Positions 1-6,231 of a DNA stretch of 16,212 nucleotides are shown one piece after another. Origin of the DNA: Candidatus Stahliibacteriota bacterium (GTDB taxonomy: Bacteria; Hydrothermota; Tepidihabitantia; B3-TA06); assembly GCA_030670165.1 (NCBI GenBank), contig DAOVCF010000019.1, forward strand, positions 1 through 16,212, read 5' to 3'. Position numbers and translations under genes: made by a program. The stretch's first letter is position 1. Each line of letters starts with the position of its first letter. The notes under the pieces are model-generated. The model was given only the letters and a program-made list of their open reading frames with translations. It did no database searches and was not told where the DNA came from.

Positions 1-1001
1 GCGGTGTAGTCGGCGCACAGGTCCACTTCGGAACGGAGTATGGATACCCACTCCCCACCGATACTGCCACCGATCTTATTCGGTCCGGTGGCCGGCTCGT
101 AGGCGAAGTCGTCTACCAATAACTCTCCGTAAAATTTGACCGGCGGGAAGATAACCGAGGCATCTACCCCCCACAGTATGTTCTCGTCCTGCCGCTTGTT
201 CCACTGCATGAGGTAGTAGAACGCGACCGGTGCAACGATGTAGGGGAAGATATCGTTGGTATCGGCGGAGACCACCGCCTCGCTAAGTCCAAGTTTCCAG
301 TGTCTATCAACGTATTCGGCTCTATGCATAACCATACGTTTATCGGACTGCAACCAGGCGAAAAGCGAGGTGAAACGAACACCTTTCCACTTCAGGCTGT
401 AGGCCGCGTGATCCAGGCCCCAGGGCTCGGTGGATAAAAGAAGTCCGCCGTCAGGCACAGACCCGAGGTGGATCTCGGAGCGTCCAGCCTGGATGTGCAG
501 CCAGTCAAAATTCAGATCCAGCCGGGCGTCGGGAATCTCGGGATAGATCGGCCTCTCCTCACCCCGCCACGATTTGGCGTCGAACACCGTATCAGGCCAG
601 TTGTAAGCGTAAGTAAGCCTGTGGGTTGCAAAAAAGGTTGCAGGACCAACGGAACCCCGGAAACGGATATCCGGGCCTGCCCGCAGGGTATCCAGGAGTC
701 TATAGGATGCGCGAAGCGCACCACCCAGCTCAAAAGACGCATCTTCCGCAGACAGAGCAAGAGCCGGTGCCCAGCGAGCGTTAAGGATGCCGGGAAGGAA
801 TCCGAATCTTTGCAGATCAAAGCTATCCGCCCTTAAAAGCTCAGCCTGCAGGTTAAACCCATCAACAATCTCCTGGCGCGTGCACGGACGACTGTCAGGC
901 AAGCCGACGAGAATACCCTTGGTCTCCAGGCGGTCTATCGCATCGTAGATCGGATCATCGGCAGGGATGATCTGAGCGAATAAAAGGATTACTGCAACCA
1001 G
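1..1001 (-). CDS. Wzi-like capsule-assembly / outer-membrane barrel protein (3' end outside window)
   Basis: The reading frame is open from about 1022 down to base 1, some 333 codons, and the C-terminus lies beyond the left edge. After a short hydrophobic stretch (SLVAVILLFAQIIPA) the mature part begins DDPIYDAIDRLETKGIL. That opening is typical of Wzi-family (capsule assembly) and similar outer-membrane proteins. It is followed by alternating polar/aromatic strands such as DARLDLNFDWLHIQAGR and VRFTSLFAWLQSDKR, as expected of a beta-barrel. The family holds capsular polysaccharide at the cell surface, but the substrate here is unknown. The gene lies 52 nt behind the BamA-like gene and is probably cotranscribed with it. 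The start is odd: an in-frame TAA sits at 1023-1025 and no ATG, GTG or TTG occurs before codon 34. I placed the start at CTG (999-1001), 6 nt after a GGAGG at 1008-1012. Family call moderate, start uncertain. Confidence 0.6.
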   Translation of the reverse strand, partial: MVAVILLFAQIIPADDPIYDAIDRLETKGILVGLPDSRPCTRQEIVDGFNLQAELLRADSFDLQRFGFLPGILNARWAPALALSAEDASFELGGALRASYRLLDTLRAGPDIRFRGSVGPATFFATHRLTYAYNWPDTVFDAKSWRGEERPIYPEIPDARLDLNFDWLHIQAGRSEIHLGSVPDGGLLLSTEPWGLDHAAYSLKWKGVRFTSLFAWLQSDKRMVMHRAEYVDRHWKLGLSEAVVSADTNDIFPYIVAPVAFYYLMQWNKRQDENILWGVDASVIFPPVKFYGELLVDDFAYEPATGPNKIGGSIGGEWVSILRSEVDLCADYT

Positions 1002-1007
1002 GCTATA

Positions 1008-1012
1008 CCTCC
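1008..1012 (-). promoter_or_regulatory. Shine-Dalgarno GGAGG in front of a CTG codon
   Basis: GGAGG on the minus strand is followed by 6 nt and then CTG, at ideal spacing for initiation. No ATG, GTG or TTG in the correct frame lies within reach, so this site is the main support for a CTG start of the Wzi-like gene. Confidence 0.5.
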
Positions 1013-1053
1013 AAAAATAACTTTAACAGAGCAACAATGGAAAGTCAACACCC

Positions 1054-2421
1054 CTAGAACTCCGCTCCGAGCGATAGATGAAGCTTGGCATCATGCCACG
1101 CACCTTTCCAGGGCAGGGCGGCATCGAGTTCAAGACGACCGATAGGCGTAGCTACTGCGATGCCTGCGCCGTATCCTGCGGCAAATCCGGTGACCTCGAT
1201 CAAGGCCACATCGAACAGAGGATATAAGGAGAAGTTCTCGCTTCCCCAACGCAGCTCATGCCTTGACCATAAGGCAAGCTCTCTTCGGAACTCTTCTTCT
1301 ACGTAACCGCGAAGGGTTCGCGCACCGCCGAGGGGAATAAGCTCGGTTTCAAGGAGAGAATCCGCGGAGGTAACAAACGCGGCGTTCGGTTCAAGCCAGA
1401 AAGAAAATCCCCACACGAGAGGAATCGTGAATCCAGCTTTAGCCAGACCCGACAGGTAGGCTGAGCGCTTTTGGGCCCGCCGTTCACCGGCACGGATATT
1501 CACATCCAAAGCCCCTGCACTCAAACGCGTTGATGCAAGATTCTTGCTGATCCTGGTTGAACCTGAGCGATCCTGCTCATAGGCGTACCCAAGACCCAGC
1601 TCGAAGAACGAAGGAATGATGAATACCCCGGCTGATGCCTCAAGATGATACGTGGTCTCATCAAAGCTGCGGAACGCTCCTGCCCCCTGGATACCGAAGG
1701 GCAACCGAAATGGATACGGATCTCGTGCGGAGAGCGCGAAGTTTACGTTGTTCGGGGCAAGCCTTTGCCATGAGAAGAAAAACTCCCGCCTGCCGCCGAA
1801 AAGATTCGAAAGCAAAAGATCGGCCATTCCCACGAACCCTTCCTCGTCTCCGTAACCCAGGAGGGCGGTAACCCGATTTGGAGAACGAGCTTCGTTTATC
1901 AGAAAGTGCAGAGTAGCGGCTGAGTTGATTGTATCATCCATTGGGAATCCGCGCTCGAAAACAGGGTTCTCGAGTAGGGCAATTAAGATTTCCCAATCCA
2001 GGACAGAACAGTCGAGGCCCTCCAGGGACTCTGAGAGTTCGGAGACCTTCGAGGAGGAGTAGATAAAAGGCTCGAACCTGACAAGATGGGTAAGCAAAGA
2101 GGTCCTCGTCTTGCGGTCGCCGGAAAACGCAAGGGAAGTCACGGTGACAAGAGGGCCACGATCCAGATCGGTATAAAGGATAAGGGTATCGCCCTTGAGT
2201 TCCGATCTCGCCACCGATAGAGTAGCGAACGCGTATCCTGAATCTACTACCTCGGAAAGCATAAATCGTGCCAGGCTGTCCCAGACGAATGACTCACTGG
2301 GACTGGTGAGCGACGACCGGTCGAGACGTACTTCAACCCAATCAAACTGGCTCGTAACCGGTAAGGACGAGTTGGACGCGGTGGCCGCCAGGCTCAGGAT
2401 ATAAAGAGGTAAGGCCGCCAT
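1054..2421 (-). CDS. Omp85/BamA-TamA family outer-membrane barrel protein
   Basis: A 455-residue protein with an uncharged, hydrophobic N-terminus that could be a signal peptide (MAALPLYILSLAATAS). A POTRA-like region follows (about residues 25-165, for example GDTLILYTDLDRGPLVTVTSLAFSGD), then a C-terminal barrel with many amphipathic strands. GGARTLRGY at about residue 366 matches the conserved (V/L)RGY loop motif of the Omp85 superfamily. The last strand ends in Phe (LHLSLGAEF), the usual BAM recognition signature. The family inserts or secretes outer-membrane proteins. At 455 aa this is much shorter than a five-POTRA BamA, so a TamA-like or specialised assembly factor is more likely than the housekeeping BamA. 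The ATG overlaps the end of the HNH gene by 28 nt with no good ribosome site, which suggests translational coupling. Confidence 0.8.
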   Translation of the reverse strand: MAALPLYILSLAATASNSSLPVTSQFDWVEVRLDRSSLTSPSESFVWDSLARFMLSEVVDSGYAFATLSVARSELKGDTLILYTDLDRGPLVTVTSLAFSGDRKTRTSLLTHLVRFEPFIYSSSKVSELSESLEGLDCSVLDWEILIALLENPVFERGFPMDDTINSAATLHFLINEARSPNRVTALLGYGDEEGFVGMADLLLSNLFGGRREFFFSWQRLAPNNVNFALSARDPYPFRLPFGIQGAGAFRSFDETTYHLEASAGVFIIPSFFELGLGYAYEQDRSGSTRISKNLASTRLSAGALDVNIRAGERRAQKRSAYLSGLAKAGFTIPLVWGFSFWLEPNAAFVTSADSLLETELIPLGGARTLRGYVEEEFRRELALWSRHELRWGSENFSLYPLFDVALIEVTGFAAGYGAGIAVATPIGRLELDAALPWKGAWHDAKLHLSLGAEF

Positions 2422-2882
2422 TCGGCTGGAGGCGTTCCTAAAGAGGCCAGCACAAAGGAAAAGTAGTGGGGTTCCTTTGGCTTACGCCTTAGCTTCATCC
2501 CTGCCTCCCTGGGGATTTTGTCACCCTTGCGAGAGTTACACTTATCGCATGCGCACACAAGATTATCCCAGGAGTCCGTACCTCCATGCGTGCGCGGAAT
2601 AACGTGATCCAGGGTCATGTGGACGTTGCTAGCTCCACAATACTGACAGGTGTAGTTGTCTCGTCTCATCAAATTGGGCTTGGTCAAAGGGACTTCGCGT
2701 CTCTTGAGCCTCACAAGTCTGCTCAAACGCAAGACAGAGGGAATCGGAAAGGAGCGATTCACACTATGCACGCGCAGACCATCCGCAGAGACCACGATCT
2801 CTGCCTTACCCAGGTAGCACAGTACCACTGCGCGACGAGCCCTGCATATACCTAAAGGCTCGTAGCTCTGATTGAGTACCAG
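2394..2882 (-). CDS. HNH endonuclease (start codon unclear)
   Basis: The C-terminal half is a standard HNH nuclease: RRDNYTCQYCG (first zinc Cys pair), LDHVIPRTHGG (catalytic His), WDNLVCACDKCNSRKGDK (Asn, second Cys pair, final motif). Such proteins bind a structural zinc and nick or cut DNA with a divalent metal. The small stand-alone type is common and its cellular role is unknown. The conserved family N-terminus is also encoded (VLVLNQSYEPLGICRARRAVVL), but it lies upstream of the first canonical in-frame start, a GTG at 2826-2828. Between the in-frame TAG that ends the TPR gene (2913-2915) and that GTG there is no ATG, GTG or TTG. I placed the start at CTG (2880-2882). A shorter product from 2828 would lose about 18 conserved residues. 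The 3' end overlaps the BamA-like gene. Confidence 0.82.
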   Translation of the reverse strand: MVLNQSYEPLGICRARRAVVLCYLGKAEIVVSADGLRVHSVNRSFPIPSVLRLSRLVRLKRREVPLTKPNLMRRDNYTCQYCGASNVHMTLDHVIPRTHGGTDSWDNLVCACDKCNSRKGDKIPREAGMKLRRKPKEPHYFSFVLASLGTPPAEWRPYLFIS

Positions 2883-2912
2883 TACACGGCGATCTAAGAC
2901 GGCTTTAACCCC

Positions 2913-4118
2913 CTAACACTCGGTTATTCCCTGAAGGAAGAGTTTTTTCTTGAGTTCTGCACGCACCTTTTCAAGATATTCCAACTGCTTGTTGGCGCGT
3001 CCGCTGTTGCTCGAAGGATCGGCAGAGATAGCGCGGCGAAAGTAACTATCAGCAGCCCTGGCGTTGGCACAGCCCGCCTGCCATGCTTCTTTCGTCGTCT
3101 GTTTAACCGCACGGGTGGCGCGCCTGACGTAGATTGTTCCCATGAAGTATAGCGCGTCGCCGTTGTTCGCATCCAGTGAGAGAATTTCCTTGAACGTGGC
3201 TTCCGCCTGACCTTCCTTGCCCCAGTTGAGGTAAACGACACCCAAATAGATTCGGGGCACAAGCTTTGTCGAATCAAGCCCTATCGCTTCTTTCAGCCTC
3301 GTCTCAGCCGAGGAGTACTTTTTCTGGATGAGGTAGAGGTTGCCGAGCTTCACTCGCGGATCAGAATCGTCCGGGTGAAGCTCGATCACTTTGAGAAAAC
3401 ATTCCTCAGCCTTATCGTACTTTTTGAGCTTCATCGCGATATCGCCAAGCTTCTCGCGGGCGATGAAATCCTCAGGCTTGGCATTTACGATGTATAGTTC
3501 GTTCTCGTATGCTTCCTCGTAGCGGTCGTGATCGGTAAGGAAGTTAACGTAGGAGTTACGAAGTCCGAGGTTGTCAGGGTTAACTCCCAGACCCGCAACG
3601 TAGACAGAATCTGCGGCTTTGACGCCGCCTTTATTCTCAAAGACGCTGGCGATGCCATGATAGAAATCGGACTCCTCAGGGAACTCAGCAACACCTTCCT
3701 GGTAGATAGCAAGTGCCGAGTCGTAATACAAGGGGTCAATGGAAGCCTTGATAAGAAAAATGCCTCCAAGGCCGAGGTAGCCCGCAACGCTGTCGGGGTG
3801 CGTCTCGTAGACCTTACGGTACCACTCCTCGGCAGGTGTCAGATCTCTCATATCCTGATATGTCTTGGCCATGGCAACCATCGCCGCATAGTAGTCGGAA
3901 ACGTACTCAAGCGACTTGTTGTAGTTCTCGATGGCCTCTTCGTAAAGTTTTTTTCTGTAGAAATCAACGCCGATAGAGAGATATTTTTCGGCCTCAATTC
4001 TCGTAAGGCTGTCGGCCACGGCCTGTTCCGCCGCTTTATCGGCTTTTTTATTAGAACGCGCAGAAACACATCCAACCAGCACAAAAACCGCAAGGGTTGC
4101 GGCAAGAATCCGCTTCAT
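2913..4118 (-). CDS. TPR-repeat lipoprotein
   Basis: The protein (401 aa) starts MKRILAATLAVFVLVGC; LVGC is a lipobox, so it should be lipidated at Cys17 and anchored in the envelope. The rest is a run of tetratricopeptide repeats (about residues 40-385), for example YLSIGVDFYRKKLYEEAIENY and PRIYLGVVYLNWGKEGQAEATF, which form a helical scaffold for protein binding. An ATG 33 nt further upstream is in frame, but the start at 4118 is preferred: it is preceded by GGAGGT (4126-4131) at 7 nt and begins a proper lipoprotein signal. The gene follows the tRNA-Ala gene by 37 nt and precedes the HNH, BamA-like and Wzi-like genes. This suggests a role in outer-membrane or surface assembly, by analogy with BamD-type TPR lipoproteins. 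The partner is not known. Confidence 0.85.
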   Translation of the reverse strand: MKRILAATLAVFVLVGCVSARSNKKADKAAEQAVADSLTRIEAEKYLSIGVDFYRKKLYEEAIENYNKSLEYVSDYYAAMVAMAKTYQDMRDLTPAEEWYRKVYETHPDSVAGYLGLGGIFLIKASIDPLYYDSALAIYQEGVAEFPEESDFYHGIASVFENKGGVKAADSVYVAGLGVNPDNLGLRNSYVNFLTDHDRYEEAYENELYIVNAKPEDFIAREKLGDIAMKLKKYDKAEECFLKVIELHPDDSDPRVKLGNLYLIQKKYSSAETRLKEAIGLDSTKLVPRIYLGVVYLNWGKEGQAEATFKEILSLDANNGDALYFMGTIYVRRATRAVKQTTKEAWQAGCANARAADSYFRRAISADPSSNSGRANKQLEYLEKVRAELKKKLFLQGITEC

Positions 4119-4125
4119 AATTCTA

Positions 4126-4131
4126 ACCTCC
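4126..4131 (-). promoter_or_regulatory. Shine-Dalgarno GGAGGT deciding the TPR lipoprotein start
   Basis: GGAGGT on the minus strand lies 7 nt before the ATG at 4118. It favours that ATG over the upstream in-frame start at 4151. Confidence 0.8.
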
Positions 4132-4155
4132 GTAGGTTTGTAACATAGCACAAAG

Positions 4156-4228
4156 TGGAGCCGACGGGATTTGAACCCGTGACCTTTTGACTGCCAGTCA
4201 AACGCGCTCCCAACTGCGCCACGGCCCC
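4156..4228 (-). tRNA. tRNA-Ala (anticodon GGC)
   Basis: The 73-nt minus-strand sequence folds as a complete cloverleaf. The acceptor arm GGGGCCG pairs with CGGCTCC and contains the G3:U70 wobble that defines alanine tRNAs. The anticodon stem TTTGA/TCAAA encloses loop CTGGCAG (anticodon GGC, reading GCC/GCU). The T arm is GGGTTCAAATCCC. The discriminator is A73 and the CCA end is not encoded. A strong promoter lies 11 nt upstream and a protein gene starts 37 nt downstream. Confidence 0.95.
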
Positions 4229-4239
4229 GTAATTGCCTT

Positions 4240-4267
4240 ATTCTAGCGAGATACTGGCGTTTGTCAA
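4240..4267 (-). promoter_or_regulatory. Promoter of tRNA-Ala and probably the downstream envelope operon
   Basis: On the minus strand TTGACA (4262-4267) is followed by 16 nt and TAGAAT (4240-4245). The tRNA begins 11 nt later. With only 37 nt between tRNA and the TPR lipoprotein, this is the only visible promoter for that gene series. Confidence 0.75.
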
Positions 4268-4310
4268 CCCGATAACCCAGTCAGGTTTATATCGCACTCG
4301 TCACGATTAT

Positions 4311-4346
4311 GGGGTCCCCGCAAGAGCGCGAAGCGATCTTGTGGGG
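4311..4346 (+). repeat. 36-nt GGGGTCCCC hairpin element, copy 1
   Basis: Head GGGGTCCCCG, stem CAAGA/TCTTG and CGC/GCG with one G.A mismatch, apex GCGAAGC, tail TGGGG. The CCCC of the head can pair either with the preceding GGGG or with the GGGG tail. Confidence 0.75.
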
Positions 4347-4357
4347 TAAAAAAAGCT

Positions 4358-4400
4358 GGTCAAAAGGTGGACAAAAGTGGGACAAAAGGTGGACAAAACT
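4358..4400 (+). repeat. Imperfect short tandem repeat (GGACAAAAG-like)
   Basis: Four approximate units of 10-12 nt, GGTCAAAAGGT, GGACAAAAGT, GGGACAAAAGGT and GGACAAAACT, run into the second hairpin element. A fifth copy precedes the third element at 4449. No function is apparent. Confidence 0.55.
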
Positions 4401-4402
4401 CC

Positions 4403-4438
4403 GGGGTCCCCGGACGGATGCGAAGCAGACGTCTGGGG
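4403..4438 (+). repeat. 36-nt GGGGTCCCC hairpin element, copy 2
   Basis: Same head, GCGAAG-containing apex (TGCGAAGCA) and tail as copy 1, but the middle of the stem is GACG/CGTC instead of CAAG/CTTG. Pairing is kept although the bases differ. Two G.A mismatches separate inner and outer stem. Confidence 0.75.
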
Positions 4439-4461
4439 GTTAAAAAGTGGGACAAAACTCC

Positions 4462-4497
4462 GGGGTCCACGGACGGATGCGAAGCAGACGTCTGGGG
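4462..4497 (+). repeat. 36-nt GGGGTCCCC hairpin element, copy 3
   Basis: Identical to copy 2 except that the head reads GGGGTCCACG. This breaks one pair in both alternative foldings. It is the duplicated copy of the 59-nt-spaced direct repeat. Confidence 0.7.
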
Positions 4498-4539
4498 TAA
4501 ATTTCGCGTCAGGGTTGAGTGCTTACCGTCAACAGTATT

Positions 4540-4574
4540 CATTTTGCATTTTGCACTTTGCATTTTGATTTTTG
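4540..4574 (+). repeat. Heptanucleotide tandem repeat CATTTTG x5
   Basis: Five consecutive 7-nt units: CATTTTG, CATTTTG, CACTTTG, CATTTTG, ATTTTTG. The array ends 14 nt beyond the 3' end of the TPR membrane protein gene (on the minus strand it reads CAAAATG). It has no visible hairpin and is probably a simple-sequence expansion. Confidence 0.75.
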
Positions 4575-4588
4575 CACTGCTCCTTGGC

Positions 4589-6139
4589 TTACTTCCCCTT
4601 CCCCATCGCTTCCTTAACACGGGCAATGTTGTAATCACAATCTGCAACCTTGTGCTTTGCCCCAATCTTTACATACATCTCACGGGCGCGCTGGGAATAT
4701 GAAAGCGCTTCCTTAAACTGCCCCAAGTCTAAATACACAGCACCGATGTTGCCGAGGATGCTGGCCTGAGTTGCAAGATTGCCGATTTGCTCAGCTATCT
4801 CCAGCGCCTTCGGTAGATACTCAAGCGCCTTCCGAGACTCGCCCAGAGTGCCGTAGACAAGCCCGATGTTGCCGAGGACACTAGCCTGAACCTCTAGATT
4901 GCCGATTTGTTCTGCTAGTTTTAAGGAATGCTCATAGAACTCCAGCGCCTTCTGCGGCTCGCCCAGGGTCTGATAGACAACACCGATGTTGCCGAGGTCT
5001 TGAGCCTGTCCTTCAAGGTTCTCAATTTGCTCATCAATCTCAAGCGCTCGCTGGTGGTGCTCCAGCGCCTTGCGAGGTTCACCCAGAGTATCGTAGACAA
5101 GCCCGATGTTGCCGAGGACACCAGCCTGAATCTCAAGATTTCCCATCTTTTCTGCTATCTTCAGCGCCTTCTGATGATACTCAAGCGCCTTGCGAGGCTC
5201 GCCCAGGGTGTAGTAGACAATCCCGATGTTGCCGAGTTGATTGGCCTGACCCTCAAGCCTCCCAATCTGCTTATTAATCTCCAAAGCCTTCTGGTGATAC
5301 TCAAGCGCCTTCTTATACTCGCCTAAGGTCTGATACACAATGCCGATGTTGCCGAGGGCATTCGCTTTGCTTTCAAGTCTGCCGAGCTTTTCTTCTATTT
5401 CTAAGACACGCTGGTAGTACTCAAGCGCCTTTTGTAGCTCGCCCAGGATTTGGTAAACAACACCGATGTTGCCGAGGTCTTGGGCTTGGCCCTGAAGGTT
5501 ACCCATCCTCTTGTCCATCTCCAAAGCCTTCTGGTGATACTCAAGCGCCTTTTGTAGCTCGCCCAGGGTTCGATAGACAAGGCCGATGTTGCCGTAGGCA
5601 AAGGCCAGTGCTTCTTCGATCTTAGCCTTCTCGGCGATGCGGATCATCTCAAGGAAGGTCTGCTCCGCGTCTTTGTAAGCACTGCTTTTTGTCTGACTTA
5701 CCCCAATAAAGTTTAGCAGGGAAAGATCGAGTGCTGTGTCTGTTTCAGTAGTAAGTTCCATTGCCGAGCGGAAATAAGCTATTGCTCCATCGTATTCATA
5801 TTCCCTATACGCCTCTAATCCATAAGTAATAATGTTGGCAAGTGCGGGGTCTTCGATTTCGTAAAAGGGGCTTACATAGATTTCATCTGTGCGCCCTTGC
5901 CACTCAAATCTACGTATTTCCCTCCTGAGTTCTGCTCTCTCCATTGCAGAAGACCTGCTCAATATCAACCCACCGATACCGATAACCAAACCTGAAGTAA
6001 GACCAGCAACGCCAATCCAAAGACTCCACCATCCAAATTTTTCTGGGAGACATTTCTTTAAGGCCCTAGATTTGGTAGCCTTACCGGCTTTTGAGGATGT
6101 TTTTCTGCCAGAAGCCCCTGTTTCACCCTTGTTAGCCAT
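4589..6139 (-). CDS. Membrane-anchored TPR repeat protein
   Basis: A 516-residue protein. The N-terminus is Lys/Arg-rich (about residues 1-37). One transmembrane helix follows (WWSLWIGVAGLTSGLVIGIGG, about 38-63), then a charged segment and a large TPR domain (about 95-510). By the positive-inside rule the TPR domain should lie outside the cytoplasmic membrane. Its core is eight successive 40-residue units carrying GNIG(L/V/I)VY..LGE..KALEY..KALE, the Kinesin-light-chain/TPR_12 type of repeat, which normally binds peptides or partner proteins. The ATG at 6139 is chosen over an in-frame TTG at 6148. It has no ribosome site but lies 8 nt beyond a promoter -10 box, which suggests a near-leaderless mRNA. 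Neighbouring genes give no clue to the partner. Confidence 0.85.
   Translation of the reverse strand: MANKGETGASGRKTSSKAGKATKSRALKKCLPEKFGWWSLWIGVAGLTSGLVIGIGGLILSRSSAMERAELRREIRRFEWQGRTDEIYVSPFYEIEDPALANIITYGLEAYREYEYDGAIAYFRSAMELTTETDTALDLSLLNFIGVSQTKSSAYKDAEQTFLEMIRIAEKAKIEEALAFAYGNIGLVYRTLGELQKALEYHQKALEMDKRMGNLQGQAQDLGNIGVVYQILGELQKALEYYQRVLEIEEKLGRLESKANALGNIGIVYQTLGEYKKALEYHQKALEINKQIGRLEGQANQLGNIGIVYYTLGEPRKALEYHQKALKIAEKMGNLEIQAGVLGNIGLVYDTLGEPRKALEHHQRALEIDEQIENLEGQAQDLGNIGVVYQTLGEPQKALEFYEHSLKLAEQIGNLEVQASVLGNIGLVYGTLGESRKALEYLPKALEIAEQIGNLATQASILGNIGAVYLDLGQFKEALSYSQRAREMYVKIGAKHKVADCDYNIARVKEAMGKGK
4681..5640 (-). repeat. Eight 120-nt in-phase coding repeats (TPR units)
   Basis: The string CCGATGTTGCCG (reverse complement of the GNIG codons) recurs at exactly 120-nt spacing near 4743, 4863, 4983, 5103, 5223, 5343, 5463 and 5583, without any insertion or deletion. 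Units near 4983 and 5463 share AQDLGNIGVVYQ, and those near 4863 and 5103 share LGNIGLVY with similar flanks. This suggests that blocks of more than one unit were duplicated. Confidence 0.9.
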
Positions 6140-6147
6140 TATGTCCA

Positions 6148-6175
6148 ATACTACCGTTTACGTGCGCTTTGTCAA
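6148..6175 (-). promoter_or_regulatory. Promoter of the membrane TPR gene
   Basis: On the minus strand TTGACA (6170-6175) is followed by 16 nt and TAGTAT (6148-6153). The ATG at 6139 starts 8 nt after the -10 box, so the transcript would have a leader of only a few nt. Confidence 0.55.
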
Positions 6176-6183
6176 GGGATTCA

Positions 6184-6219
6184 CCCCACGAATCAGCTTC
6201 GCTGCTTCGCGGGGACCCC
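6184..6219 (-). repeat. 36-nt GGGGTCCCC hairpin element, copy 4 (inverted)
   Basis: On the minus strand it has the same GGGGTCCCCG head, GCGAAGC apex and TGGGG tail and the same 36-nt length as the three copies 1.7 kb away. Its stem is CGAA/TTCG plus CAG/CTG, again different bases with pairing kept. It lies just upstream of the promoter of the membrane TPR gene. Confidence 0.75.
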
Positions 6220-6231
6220 GAACAAATGCTC

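Larger units (their letters stand above)
4391..4497 (+). repeat. 48-nt direct repeat, two copies 59 nt apart
   Basis: Bases 4391-4438 and 4450-4497 are the same except for one C/A difference (positions 4410 and 4469). Each carries one 36-nt hairpin element at its right end. The near identity points to a recent local duplication of this segment. Confidence 0.85.
4229..4588. other. Repeat-rich intergenic region
   Basis: I see no credible gene here. The stretch holds the tRNA promoter, three copies of the 36-nt hairpin element, a 59-nt-spaced direct repeat, GGACAAAA-type short repeats (4358-4400) and a 7-nt tandem repeat (4540-4574). Short open frames on the plus strand consist of these repeats and run into the end of the convergent TPR gene. 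Confidence 0.7.

Noticed and set aside
712..724. TGCGC-GAA-GCGCA hairpin inside the Wzi-like gene as another copy of the element
   Set aside because: It shares only the GCGAAGC-type apex; the GGGGTCCCC head and GGGG tail are missing and the codons read normally (ALRAS).
468..836. Plus-strand 122-codon open frame
   Set aside because: It is antisense to the Wzi-like reading frame, which is open for 333 codons with a recognisable N-terminus.
3528..4148. Plus-strand 206-codon open frame
   Set aside because: It is fully antisense to the TPR lipoprotein gene, whose lipobox, TPR repeats and ribosome site are clear. No family is recognisable in the antisense protein.
4311..4346. Hairpin element copy 1 as a terminator
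   Set aside because: The bases after GGGG are TAAAAAAAG on the plus strand, and the T-rich side on the minus strand precedes the hairpin. No T tract follows the stem in either direction.
4311..4497. Possible small CRISPR array
   Set aside because: Repeat copies are self-complementary, unevenly spaced, and two share their flank. There are no unique spacers of constant length and no cas genes.
4367..4702. Plus-strand 111-codon open frame in the intergenic repeats
   Set aside because: It is composed of duplicated hairpin elements and heptad repeats (which create a false hydrophobic helix) and runs into the convergent TPR gene.
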